Source of the DNA: Branchipolynoe longqiensis
Taxonomy: Eukaryota > Annelida > Polychaeta > Phyllodocida > Polynoidae
Length of the DNA stretch: 64,000 nt
Direction of reading: 5' to 3'
NCBI GenBank assembly: GCA_030323885.1
Contig: CM059193.1
Span: 79,643,078-79,707,077 of the forward strand
The notes beneath the pieces were generated by a model. The model was not told the origin of the DNA. It saw only the letters and a list, made by a program, of their open reading frames with translations, and made no database searches. The number at the start of each line of letters is the position of its first letter. The stretch's first letter is position 1. Shown here piece after piece: positions 33,946 through 44,501 of the stretch. The position numbers and the translations under genes were made by a program.

Positions 33946-34036
33946 CAGCAACAGAACTAACAGTAACACCAACACATAACCAACACCCACACATAACCAC
34001 TCCAACCTGATAGGCATCAGCACATATCCAGCACAC

Positions 34037-34248
34037 CCACCGAACACGGTGGCCAAATCGGTAGAGCGCAGGGCTCCCGTGCAGTAGACCAGGAGTTTGA
34101 TTCCCGGTCGAGTCAAAATTGATACTTATTGCTTCAGAGTTTGGTGCTTGGCATTAATAGGATAGGGCAAGTACTGGTTAGCTCAGTGTCAAGATAATGT
34201 GACTGAGTGGGATATCGGGTCATGGTGCTGGTGGCCTGATTTCCCAGA
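34037..34248 (+). mobile_element. SINE-A, 3'-truncated
   Basis: Head cacggtggccaaatcggtag, box B-like gtttgattcccggtcgag, body ending at gtggcctgatttcccag. The tail is absent. Confidence 0.85.
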
Positions 34249-34935
34249 AGAAATTCCATAGCTTTCCTTACAAGTTACACGATGGTACTACTAATGTTAT
34301 TTCTGAACTAATGCCATGATTGTTGACACATCAAAGGACTTCTTATGGAAGGAGCAAGGACCAGTGGTGTTGTTTATGTGTTGTGATTGGCCGAATGAGG
34401 GTGTGTGTGTTTGGTAAGTCCTCGTGTGTGTAGGGGTAGGGGGCGCCACACATGTAGCATCCCCGCCCCCACCACACCAGGACAATAACCCCCTTTAGTT
34501 CTGTGACCTTGTTTCTGTGTGGCCAACACCTGTTAAAACTCTCTATAGCAAACAACGCTGCGGTAGGAGACGAACCCTTACATTTACAATAACAACAAAT
34601 AAAAAGGACAGTTGTTAGCTTAAGCAATGTTAACCGACCACAAATAATCGCTTAAATAAGTAGCTGGTAATACTTATTTTTGTCCAAATTTGTTCCAGTT
34701 GAATACCCCCCCCCCCCCCAGTACCCAGGCACTGGTCTTCCAGCCTTAACAGTTATGGTGGATATGAACTATTTATGGATGAGATGATGTGAGCAATATA
34801 GACAATAGCAGACATTATAAATATGGGGATCCTATTGTGTACATGTAGACTGCATGGTAGTCATTTAACTTTACACTTGTAGTATAAAACATGAATACGG
34901 ACACTTCTGCTATGCAACGTAAAAGCCTGCATGTG
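34249..34935. other. No gene seen
   Basis: Contains a C run at 34707-34720. Overlapping frames at 34297-34627 reverse are not recognised. Confidence 0.45.
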
Positions 34936-36014
34936 TAAAGTTAATTGAAACTAAGGTAAAGTAGATGATAAAGGGGCTGTCACACTACGACATATGGCCT
35001 TAGCGTATGCCGACGTATGTGATTTTCGACCAACATGTCAGCATACAGTATCATATATTATGTATACATTGGGCATATGTCGGGTACGTTCGGGATACGG
35101 TGTCATAGGTCGTCTTATGTCGGCGTGTGTCAAGCCGCTTAAATTTTGTTGTGCGTGTTCAAAATTTTCAAAGTATGTTGACGTATGGCTCATACGTTCC
35201 TCATACGCTACATGTACGCTAGGGGTACATCAGCATAGGTTAGGAACATGTTAGGGGTAGGTTGGGATATGTTGGGACACGTTAGCCATAGGTCAACCGG
35301 CGCCCTCCGCATATCTCTGGCGTATATAATGTATGCCTAACATTCCGTTAACATGTGCGAGCATGCCCCTAGCATGTGCGAGCATATCCCTAGCGTATTG
35401 CGAGCGTACAGCAAGCATATCCCCAGCGTGTTGGCTGTTGGTATATAAAGGCACCACCAGGCTTCTTCCAGCACACCTGCTCGGCTGCTCAGAGAGGATG
35501 GATGTCCAAACACTCCATCTACAGTTCCAGCATCAGTACCGAGTTGCCCGTCACCGGGGCATACCCTAAAGGTGATTGCATACGTCACGCATACGCTTTG
35601 CACATGTTACGAATATGTTTTGAATACGTTATGCAGACGCTACTCCTACGTCACTAAGCTAGGCATACGGTGGCCATACGGTGGCGTACGTTACTCATAC
35701 GCTGGACCTGTCACCTTCAACCATAAAAAAATGTCCCAGCATGCCGAGTATACGTCATCATACGCTCCGTATACATCGCTATACGCCAGGCATACTGTAG
35801 CCATACGCCAGCCATATGCTCCGCGTACGCTTCATACATTGCTGAGACCGCCCGCAGCGCAAAACGTTTGGCATATGCCAACCTATTTTGATTTGAAATT
35901 TATTTCAACATATTATGCACATGCCACCGCCATACGTCGTAGGGTCACAGGGCCTTAACATCCAACCTGATGTGTTTATCTTAAAAATTGCAGAAACTCA
36001 AAATCACCGCAGTG
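34936..36014. mobile_element. TTAA-MITE fragment split by a Harbinger-like element
   Basis: taaagttaattgaaactaag..gtagatgataa before the insertion and catccaacctgatgtgttta..gtgtgcaactttaa after it join to match the family interior at 5990-6105 and 37400-37500. Confidence 0.75.
34972..35955. mobile_element. PIF/Harbinger-like element with TAA TSD, 984 bp
   Basis: Ends AGGGGCTGTCACACTACGAC and, complemented, AGGCCCTGTGACCCTACGAC are inverted over about 28 bp. TAA occurs at 34969-34971 and 35956-35958. The interior is saturated with catacg/cgtatg words. No transposase frame; the 128-codon frame at 35572-35958 is repeat-driven. The superfamily is inferred from the 3-bp TSD. Confidence 0.8.
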
Positions 36015-36019
36015 TGCAA

Positions 36020-36148
36020 CTTTAAATTGACCTACCAGTCCTTCCATGCTTCAATAATTGCACCAGTATCCGAGCTGGATATGCATGATTAAATGTAGAC
36101 AAGGGCTTTGAGTTTGAAGACTTATGGTTTCATCAAATTATGAAAATT
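36020..36148. mobile_element. TTAA-MITE fragment, right half
   Basis: ttgcaccagtatccgagctg, gattaaatgtagacaagg, then tttcatcaaattatgaaaat, a diverged terminus. Confidence 0.55.
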
Positions 36149-36310
36149 TAAAACCATACAAAGAATGTACATTTTCCAGTACCTTTGCCGGTTTAGGGAG
36201 CCCAGAGGACCTGGTTGGGCAGCATGGGCAGGAACTCGGAGGCGACATATTAGATGCTAGTAGTAGTAGGTTGGCCTATCGGGAAAACAGCAGAAGGGCG
36301 AGCCTTTCTG

Positions 36311-36638
36311 GGCATGGTGGCCTAATCGGCAGAGTGCAGACCTTCCGTGCGGAAGATCGAGAGGTCAATTCAAGGTCGAGTCAAACCAATGACTTACAAA
36401 ATTGATACTTGTCGCTTCCGAGCCAGGCCCTCGGCATTATTAGGATAGGGCGAGGACTGGTTGGCTCAGTGTCAGGATAATGTGACTGAGTGGGATATCA
36501 GGTCATGGTGCTGGTGACCTGGTCTCCCAGTGGGGCCGCACTATAAAGTTGCCATGAGTGTGCACTGTCACAGGTCGGTACCCATCCTGATATGACCATA
36601 GATATTGCCAGGACATAAAACTCCAACAACCAACCAAA
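36311..36638 (+). mobile_element. SINE-A, full length
   Basis: Head gcatggtggcctaatcggca, complete body, tail aactccaacaaccaaccaaa. Flanks cctttctggg and acttctgggg suggest a short, imperfect TSD. Confidence 0.85.
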
Positions 36639-37157
36639 CTTCTGGGGGCAAGTAAGGTCAGAATTGCAGAGACATGTGATGGTACATGTGTGGCTGGGCT
36701 CAACTCGATGGGGGTGTGGAGACTAGGTGTTGGCGGGGGGTGCGGGTGGTGCTCAGCTGGCTCGCCTTAGTGCCTCCACTTCTCGGTGGGGCGCTGATAC
36801 CAGCACCACGTGACCCACCACGTGACCGCTGATAGGTGACCTGCGGCGTTAATTACCACCACCTTCTCCGTCTGATACACATTTCAGCCAATCAAATTTA
36901 ATCGCGAAGCTATGGGACATATTGCTACTTGAGACGTGATCACTTATTTGCCATTTCATATAATGTATTCTGCTTCCTTGACTGTACGGGAACCGTCAAT
37001 TCTTAGGTTAAAACTGAACATTCTTCTAGTGAAGCTTCACAGCTACATGGACATTTTCGGATTACTTATATTATTATGCATATAGAGAACAGACAATCAA
37101 ATTAGTTGGTTGAGCAGAGTCCGGCTGAACTCCAAAAGGCTCCGTTTTTAATTTTAA
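36639..37157. other. No gene seen
   Basis: No recognised repeat or domain. Confidence 0.5.
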
Positions 37158-37503
37158 AGCTGCATAGTCCGATGAAGTATCACATTTTCAAAACCAAAAC
37201 AATTATCTAGAATTGATTCGACATATCTAACTTAGATAGGCTACTGACGCACTTATTAAGCATTTCTTGTTACAAATAAGGTAATACTCAGGCAATTTAA
37301 TAGAACTTGTTAACACTAAAGCTTATGGTTTCAGAGCTTTGCCATGTTTGCCAAAACTAATTTCACATGTTTGCACTTCAAATATCTTAAAACTTAGTTG
37401 TTTAAAATAAAGAGTACTTGAAACTAAAGTAAGGTAGATTATACAACAAACAGCTTAATGTATTTCTCTCAGAAAAATGGCAGAAACTCAAAACCATCGG
37501 ACT
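37158..37503. mobile_element. TTAA-MITE, near full length
   Basis: TTAA at 37154-37157, left end agctgcatagtccgatga, full interior, right end stopping at catcggacta followed by cgggtgagtg. Confidence 0.85.
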
Positions 37504-37752
37504 ACGGGTGAGTGAGGATGTGAGTTATTTTATGCAATATCTGCACTTGAAATCGATAGCACCCCCTATGGTAATTAATGACGAGAAGGTTGTCTGGTGG
37601 CCTAATTAAATACACCCCACTGCCACCCAAACCGTAACGCCGCCAAATACGTACACGTGTTGCTGATAGGCTGTGGTAATGAACTGCCAGGGATAGAGAT
37701 AGAGGAGATAGAAGAGAACAAGAAAGAGCCAGTAGGAAGAAGCGGGAATTAA
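37504..37752. other. No gene seen
   Basis: Contains a purine-rich stretch at 37690-37750. Confidence 0.5.
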
Positions 37753-37869
37753 AGCTGCATAATCCGATGAAAGCATCAAATTTTCAAAACCAAAACACTG
37801 ACCTAGATTTGATTCTACATATCCAACTTAGATACTGATGCACATATTAAGGATATATAAGGGAATACC

Positions 37870-37965
37870 AATTTATAGCAGTATCTGGGTAGTCATTCAA
37901 GCTATTGTATTTACATGTTTTCCATTTTATGTGATCGCATTCGCATTCACATTCACATACGACAT
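37870..37965. mobile_element. Fragment of the 40478-40762 element
   Basis: ctattgtatttacatg.tttccattt.atgtgatcgcatt and cacattcacatacgacat match 40669-40740. It lies between MITE sequence and the LINE. Confidence 0.65.
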
Positions 37966-39795
37966 GCAAGCAGCTTTTATGAAATGCACAACCGCACAAA
38001 TTGTGGGGACCTGAGAAGAAAGAGCCTGTGCACCTGAAATCATCGGATGGAACGGAAACCTTCTCCGAGAGCAAGAGAGTTGTAGCAAGATGGAGTGAAC
38101 ACTTCCAAAAGCTACTCAACATCCCTGGTGACATTGAACATGACACACTACAGAACATCCAGCAGCGCGTTACCAATACATGCCTCGATGAGACTCCAAC
38201 TATGGATGAGATGGCTAGAGCAATCGTGCGCCTGAAAGATGGCAAAGCACCTGGGAGTGATGGAATTCCTGCAGAAGTATGGAAGCACGGAGGAGACAAT
38301 CTGTTCAACAGACTGCACCAACTAATCACCAAAGCCTGGGAGGAGGGTTCTGTACCACAGGTGTGGAAGGATGCCAGCATTGTAACCACCTACAAGAAAG
38401 GAGATCGAACAGATTGTGGGAACTATAGAGGAATCTCTCTTCTTTCCACAGCCAGCCTGATGTTCGCTAGGATCCTCCTCAATAGACTATCTATTCACAT
38501 AACAGCAGAAGTAATTTGGGAGACACAATCTGGCTTCAGATCCAACCAGAGCACAGTTGGCATGATATTTTGTCTCCGACAACTACAAGAAAAGTGCATT
38601 GAGCAGGACAGACCACTGTACATGGTATTTGTCGACTTCACGAAGGCATTTGATACAGTCGGGAGGACCGGGCTATGGCAGCTACTGAGAAAGTATGGAT
38701 GCCCAGAGAAGTTCAGAACTATGATTGAGGCTCTACATACGGGAATGATGGCAAATGTTAGTGCTGGAGGGGAAGTCTCAGAAATGTTTGGTGTTACAAA
38801 TGGTGTCAAGCAAGGCTGTGTGCTGGCCCCCATGCTCTTCTCCATCTTCTTATCAGCAATGCTCAATGAGGCCTTCTGAGGCATGGCGGATGGCGTCTAT
38901 ATACAGTCTAGACAGAGTGCTGTCCTATTCAAGGTCAAACACTTCAGAGCAAAGACCAAGACTACCCAGATACTGGTGAGAGAGATGCTATTCGCAGATG
39001 ACTGTGCACTGGTTGCCCACTCTGCTGAAGAGATCCGAAGAATACTGGATGCTTTCTCCCATGCATCAAACAAGTTTGGCCTGAAGATTAACATCAAGAA
39101 GACAGAAGTGCTGTACCAACCCAACTCTACAAGAACCCAAGAGCAGGATATCATGGTTGTTGGAAACAAGCTGAACTCTGTCCTGGAATTCATCTACCAT
39201 CTACCTTGGAAGCACTATATCAAGTGATGGCCGCATTGATGCTAAGATACAGAGGAGGATGGCTAGGGCTAGCGCATCTTTCGGTTGACTATGCCAGAGA
39301 CTGTGACACAACCACCATGTGTCCACACGGGTGAAAGGCAAGATCTACTGCGCAATCGTGCTATCCAGCCTACTATATGAAGCTGAGGCCTGGACAGTGT
39401 ACAGACGACAGGTGAAAAAGCTGCAAGCCTTCATGATGCGACATCTGCATTCGATCTTGAGGATAACCTGGAAGGACAAAGTGACAAACAGGGAAATACT
39501 CGATCGGATGGGGCTGTCCTCTATGGAAGATCTTATGATCAGAAAGAACCTCTGGTGGACAGGACATGTGATGAGGATGTCAACGGACAGGCAACCAAAG
39601 CAGATCCTCTATTCTCAATTGTCTCTGGTCAGAGAAAGAGAGGACACCCTCGTCTCCAGTTCAAGGATACTATCAAAAGAAACCTGAAGCTGAGAGACAT
39701 TAGGACCGACTCATGGACATCACTCTCACAGCAGAGAGCTAAATGGAGAGTGGCAGTTAAGAAATAAAAGCAGTCTTTGTCACATTGTGACCAAT
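37966..39795 (+). mobile_element. Non-LTR retrotransposon (LINE), 5'-truncated
   Basis: The region from cagcttttatgaaatgcaca to gcagtctttgtcacattgtg contains an ORF2 remnant. The same two edge words occur close together at 29738-29816, apparently as an internally deleted relative ending in (atg)n. No endonuclease region is visible, so only the RT part and 3' end remain. Confidence 0.8.
38001..39767 (+). pseudogene. LINE ORF2 reverse transcriptase, broken
   Basis: Encodes the reverse-transcriptase part of a non-LTR retrotransposon ORF2, which would copy element RNA into DNA at a nicked target. Visible motifs: KAPGSDGIPAEVW, GNYRGISLLS, SGFRSNQST, the motif A region VFVDFTKAFDT, the motif B region GVKQGCVLAPMLFS (all within 38001-38879), then FADD at residues 37-40 of the frame from 38883, and a C-terminal GQRKRGHPRLQFKDTIKR at 39555-39767. 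Damage: an in-frame TGA at 38877-38879; a 7-bp duplication (atctaccatctacc) near 39190-39205 that shifts the frame; TGA codons near 39281 and 39299 in the shifted frame; and another shift near 39620. The upstream endonuclease is missing. It resembles RTE-type or related LINEs, but I cannot fix the clade. Clearly non-functional. Confidence 0.9.
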
Positions 39796-39852
39796 TTCAT
39801 AAAACTGGTTACTGCAGAAGCCTATGGTGTCAGAACTTTGGTGTGCTTGCCA

Positions 39853-40189
39853 AACTTGATTTTCATATCATTGGCTATTGTACGTCAAACACATAGTCAT
39901 TCTGACATATTTCTTTGGGGGAAACCTGCTGCCGCCACCTAGGCTACTCTTTCCAATAAGCAGCAAGGGGTCTTTTATATGCACGTTGCGTCAAACACAT
40001 AGTCATTCTTACATATTTCTTTGGGGGAAACCTGCTGCCGCCACATAGGCTACTCTTTCCAATAAGCAGCAAGGGGTCTTTTATATGCACTTTGCCACAG
40101 ACAGGACAGCAGATACCACAGCCTTTGATGAACCGGTTGTGGACCACTGGTTGGAACAGAAAATAGCGCAAACTGCCAATTGGTCCACT
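39853..40189 (-). mobile_element. SINE-G fragment with internal 108-bp duplication
   Basis: ggctattgtacgtcaaacac..agcagcaaggggtctttta repeats at 39881-39988 and 39989-40096, then cacagacaggacagcagata and gaaccggttgtggaccactg. The tRNA-related end that I expect beyond aaatagcgcaaactgcc is missing. Related to 62933-63165. Strand is inferred from my recall that the head of this repeat type is on the complementary strand. Confidence 0.7.
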
Positions 40190-40318
40190 GAGCAGGGATT
40201 TATAATAACAATACTTCAAACTAAAAGTGAGGTAGATCATAATGATCAACCAAATATATTTATGTAAAAAAAATGGAGGAAACTCAAACCGATCGTACCA
40301 ATGACCATGCAACTTTAA

Positions 40319-40425
40319 AATAAAGAGGACTTCAAATTAAAGAAAGTAGAATGTATTAATCAACCTAATATATTAATCTAAAAAATATGGTACCAACCCA
40401 GAGCCATATGCTCATATAATTTTCA
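40319..40425. mobile_element. TTAA-MITE fragment
   Basis: aataaagaggacttcaaatt, cctaatatattaatct, ggtaccaacccagagccata: a second, diverged right half beside the first. Confidence 0.55.
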
Positions 40426-40477
40426 AACGATGCTCTATGTGGTCTCTGTTTTGTTCACTAAAATTCATGCAGCCTAA

Positions 40478-40762
40478 AGCTAGGATTCCATATACGTGAT
40501 ATACCGTATGCAGAATGTGAATATGAAGGCATACAAGGTATGCGGAAACCTTTTGCTGTTTGTATTGGAAATGGCCCACTTGGTTTGCATTCACCTCAAT
40601 CGCTACAGGGAGCGATCCAGTTTGCCATTTACGCAAATCCCATTCGCAGTTGGACATAGGGAATCGACACTATTGTATTTACATGGTTTCCATTTGATGT
40701 GATCGCATTCAAATTCAGATTCACATTCACATACGACATACCACATAAATGGGATCCTAGCT
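40478..40762. mobile_element. TIR element AGCTAGGATYCC, 285 bp
   Basis: agctaggattccatatacgt and its diverged complement acataaatgggatcctagct bound the element. The inverted similarity extends about 50 bp inward. The flanks are taa and tat, so a 3-bp TSD is possible but not exact. Confidence 0.7.
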
Positions 40763-40841
40763 TATTTCTGGAGGAACTACAATCACGTTACTTTTGAGTG
40801 AAGCAAAACCACACTTGCCAGGTTCTGCTTGTGATGAGGGC

Positions 40842-41289
40842 CGGTGTGGTGGTTTCAGCGTGTTCCCATGCTCAGACGTGTCCCGTTGCTTCTGCGCATG
40901 CGCGGATTTCGCATCAACTCAGGTCACCCCAGCCACTTATTGGCGGATGCACACATCCTACAAACTCGGGTTGAATAATCGAATACGCTCGGGTGGACAG
41001 TTTGTTCTTTTTTTTTTAATAACCGATAAAAGTACAGCAAAATAGCATTTAAAGTATTGTATCATGGCTCAGTTTACCTATATTTCCATTCATTAATCTA
41101 AGTTATTCTTTTTTTGCACACGGGACGTGTATTTGTCGACTCCACTCGCGTGTTCTATTTGAAATTCGGATGACGCCGAGTCGCCCGGTTCGTGTTAATC
41201 GATTACGGCCATGTTTACTAGATTCTGACGCATGCGCAGAAGCGAGGGACACGTCTGAGCACGGGAACACGCTGAAACCACCCACACCG
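40842..41289. mobile_element. TIR element with ~60-bp ends, 448 bp
   Basis: cggtgtggtggtttcagcgt..gtgttccca.gctcagacgtg..cttctgcgcatgcg at the left and its complement at 41225-41289 are inverted with a few mismatches. No TSD and no frame seen. Superfamily unknown. Confidence 0.75.
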
Positions 41290-41344
41290 ACTGACTCCCT
41301 GCAGCATGGGGGGGGGGGGGGAGTTGGTATCTGTATCTGACAGC

Positions 41345-42800
41345 TCCTCTATGGGTGGAGGTGGGGGTGGGAGTGGGGGTAGGGGGTAGGGGGGTAGAGG
41401 CGATGGTGATGGTGGGGATGGATGTAGAGGGGTGTGTGGAAGTGGGGGTGTGTGTGGAAGTGGGGGTGGAGGTGGAGGTAGGTCTAATGGCGGAGGTCGT
41501 GGTGGCGGTATGGGTTGGGGGGGGGGGGGGGTGGACGTGGGGCTGGGGATATGGAGGTGGAGCTGAAGGTGAAGTTGGAGATGGAGGTGATGGTGAAGGT
41601 GGAGGTGGAGGTGGACGTGAAGGTGGCGGTGGAGCTGGAAATATGGAGGTGGAAGTGAAGGTTGCGATGGAGGTGGAGGTGAACGTGGAGGTGATGATGA
41701 TGGTGGTGGAGGTGAAGGTGGAGGTGAAGGTGATGGTGGAGGTGGAGGTGGAGGTGATGGAGGTGGGGCTGTAAATATGGAGGTGGAGGTGAAGGTGGGG
41801 ATGGAGGTGATGGTGAAGGTGGAGGTGACGGTGATGGTGAAGGTGGAGGTGGAGGTGATGGAGGTGGCCTCGAAATATGGAGGTGGAGGTGAAGGCAGGG
41901 ATGGAGGTGATGGTGAAGGTGGAGGTGCAGGTGAAGGTGGAGGCGAAGGTGGAGGTGGAGGTGAAGGTGAAGGTGGAGGTGGAGGTGGAGGTGATGGTGA
42001 AGGTGGAGGAGGAGGTGATGGAGGTGGGGCTGGAAATATGGAGGTGAAGGTAGGGATGGAGGTGATGGTGAAGGTGGAGGTGAGGTGAAGGTGGAGGCGA
42101 AGGTGGAGGTGGAGGTGAAGGTGGAGATGGAGGTGGAGGTGATGGTGAAGGTGGAGGTGGAGGTGATGGAGGTGGGGCTGGAAATGTGGAGGTGGAGGTG
42201 AAGTTAGGGATGGAGGTGATGGTGAAGGTGGAGGTGGAGGTGAAGGTGGAGATGGAGGTGGAGGTGAAAGTGGAGGTGATGATGATGGTGGTGAAGGTGG
42301 AGGTGGAGGTGAAGGTGGAGGTGGAGGTGGAGGTGGAGGTGGAGGTGGAGATGGAGATGGAGGTAGTGGTGGAGGTTAAAGTTGGACGTTAAAGTTGCAT
42401 AGTCTGATGGTTTTGAATTTCTTTCTTTTTTTTTAGATAAATATATTAGATCGATCACTAGCATCTACTTTACATTACTTCAAAGTTACTTTTATTTTAA
42501 ATGGTAAACTTTTCAGATATTTTGAGTGCAAACATGGAAAATTAGTTTTGACAAGCTTGCCAAAACTGTGACGCCATAGATTTCTGCAGTAACAGGTTCT
42601 GTTAAATTGACTCAGTATTGCCTTTTCCGCAGAAACAAATGCTTAATAAGTGCATCAGTATCTAAGTTAGATATGTAAAATAAAATCTAGATAATTGATT
42701 TGGTTTTGAAAATGTGATATTTCATCGGACTATGCAGCTTTAAAGTGGAGGTGAAGGTGGAGGTGGAGGTGGAGATAAAGGTGGAGGTGATGGTGATGGT
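41345..42800. repeat. GGAGGT/GGTGAA purine-rich array, split by a MITE
   Basis: About 1.05 kb of ggaggtgaaggtggaggtgg-type hexamer and nonamer repeats to 42388, resuming at 42744-42800 after a TTAA-MITE. All the frames here (Val/Glu- or Gly-rich, or His/Leu on the other strand) follow from composition. Strong G-richness on one strand. Confidence 0.9.
42393..42739. mobile_element. TTAA-MITE inside the purine array, 347 bp
   Basis: Perfectly placed TTAA at 42389-42392 and 42740-42743 with ends agttgcatagtctgatgg and catcggactatgcagct. It is the cleanest TSD for this family in the window. Confidence 0.9.
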
Positions 42801-43906
42801 AGGGCTGGGGGCGGGGGTGAGACTGGATGGTGGGATTGGATGGGGGAGTGGCTGGCCTGATTATGAGGGAAGCCGGGATGTTCTCGTGCCCCCACCTGAA
42901 TGCTGCTTTATCAAAGGCGTGTTCGAAGCGGGACGCTATTTAGGAGACGCTAAGCCTTGGAGCGTTTGCTCGGGCCCTCCTGAGCAACCCCCCCACCCCA
43001 TCCCCACTCACCCCACCTCCACACCCACCTACACACCCCACACACATACGCACGCGCACACCTGTGTTTTGCCCGACTCAAACACGTCCAGTTTGTATGT
43101 GTACATCACAGAACCCGCAGACGACCTCCCGCAGGTACCGCGAGTCACGCTCTCCAACCCGATTTCCCCGCGCACCATGCAGGCAGTGCGGCCGGCATAT
43201 TACAGCTCGGCGAGTGGAGAGCGAGGCGCGCGGACAGTGTGTTTCCGGCGGCCGCCCCCAGGGCGGCGCGTCGGTTCGCGGGTGTTTTCAGCGCGGGCGG
43301 CGAGAGTAGGAGTAGGAGGAGGAAGAGAAGAGGAGGAGGAGGGGCTCGGAGGGAAGGCGGGCGTTTTGCAGAGGATGAGCGGAGCCTGAGAGGGTAGGAT
43401 GGGGCATCGGCCGACACGACCAGTGCACGTGGGTCCTGGCAAGGATACAAATAGTCACAGCACCACTCTGACACTGTAAACAAACGCACAGCAGTCAGTA
43501 CATACAAACACACACGCACGGGTCCCCTTGTAAAGGCTTGTTGGTGTCACTCACGCACGGATTACTTAAAACTAACGCGACGCGGAAGGAAAGTGTGATT
43601 ATTGTAAACTTGTTGGTCTCACTGTCTGAGATGGACAGCACCCTGTAGGACTAGGGAGTCTGTTTGGCGGGATTGTCGCCGGTGGGCCCTGCGATGCGCT
43701 GATGCTTAGATACTAGTGTCCACCTCGACTCTCTCTGTCAGCGGAACTTGCCAGATTGCTTAGCTTTGGGATCTAGCGTCTAGTAGATTACTGGATCGCG
43801 GATAAAAGACCAGACTCACTATATTATAATATATATAGACTTCGGAGTACTTGTCATTGCAGCAAACTACAGACCGGTAGGTGCTTTTTTCTTTCTTTCT
43901 TTGTGA
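42801..43906. promoter_or_regulatory. CpG-rich block, possible promoter or first exon
   Basis: About 43070-43450 is far richer in GC and CpG than its surroundings (gcgaggcgcgcggacagtg, ggcggcgcgtcggttcgcgg). Frames on both strands (42745-43389 forward, 43145-43519 reverse) have no recognised domain. A promoter with a non-coding first exon is possible; this is inference from composition only. Confidence 0.3.
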
Positions 43907-44002
43907 CAAGTTATTTATTCTGCCCATAACGTATAAGCTCCCGTGAGGGTGCTTGTTTTCAATGCTGGACAGCTGTGATACTGGATTGGTCTGGTCCCGC
44001 AC
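43907..44002 (-). repeat. Retroposed 3' end, reverse copy
   Basis: The reverse complement reads cagctgtcc..caagcaccctcacgggagct..gggcagaataaat followed by an A-rich tail (complement of 43886-43906). It is the inverted partner of 46592-46712. The AATAAA signal and A tail suggest a reverse-transcribed, polyadenylated RNA. Confidence 0.65.
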
Positions 44003-44501
44003 TCAGGAGTGTTTACCTGATTTTTCTCTGGCCAACCTTTTGCGGTTTTGGGTGTTACTACTGTCTACTGTTAGTAGTTTCTATATTAGTTTTTTTTTGT
44101 ATTTTTCAAAGTTTTTTCCTAACTGTATTCAGTGTATATGATAACTTAGCTTACTATGTACATCTACCCACAGGCCTGGGAGAGGATCATATACAACCCT
44201 TTGTTGTTTGCTACAGCATCCTTTCACCCATGCCCTGTCCTTAGATAGTGCACCAGCGTGCCAGAACACCCCTGGACCCTTCAGGACTGCGACTAGGTGG
44301 GATGGTTGTGTTGTATGGTTACCCATTTTGTATTTCAAGGTGCATGACGGTGGCCTGGCTAGTTCTGCTTAGCAAATGCTTTATCCTTATACCATTACTA
44401 GCATTAGTATTACTGAAGTATTAGTAATAGTATTACTACTAATACTAGTTACTTTCTTTTTCAAGTTTTTGTCATAGGCTGACATAGTGAGTTTGCATTA
44501 G
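44003..44501. other. No confident gene
   Basis: Overlapping frames at 43953-44244 are not recognised. A repeated ttagta/tactaa run lies at 44394-44450. Confidence 0.4.

Larger units (their letters stand above)
37753..40314. mobile_element. TTAA-MITE split by LINE and SINE insertions
   Basis: Left part 37753-37860 (agctgcataatccgatgaaa to aagggaatacc), middle part 39796-39852 (ggttactgcagaagcctatg) and right part 40190-40314 (caaactaaaagtgaggtaga to accatgcaact) are in family order. TTAA at 37749-37752 and 40315-40318 marks the outer ends. Confidence 0.75.

Noticed and set aside
33278..34116. Three long overlapping frames (Ser/Thr, Ala/Gly, Leu/Val rich)
   Set aside because: All arise from a degenerate CAG/CAC/CAT trinucleotide array.
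41355..42464. Val/Glu- or Gly-rich forward frames and a His/Leu-rich reverse frame
   Set aside because: Direct consequence of the GGAGGT array.
43145..43519. Coding exon in the CpG-rich block
   Set aside because: Both strands are open because of GC-rich composition; no domain and no splice support.
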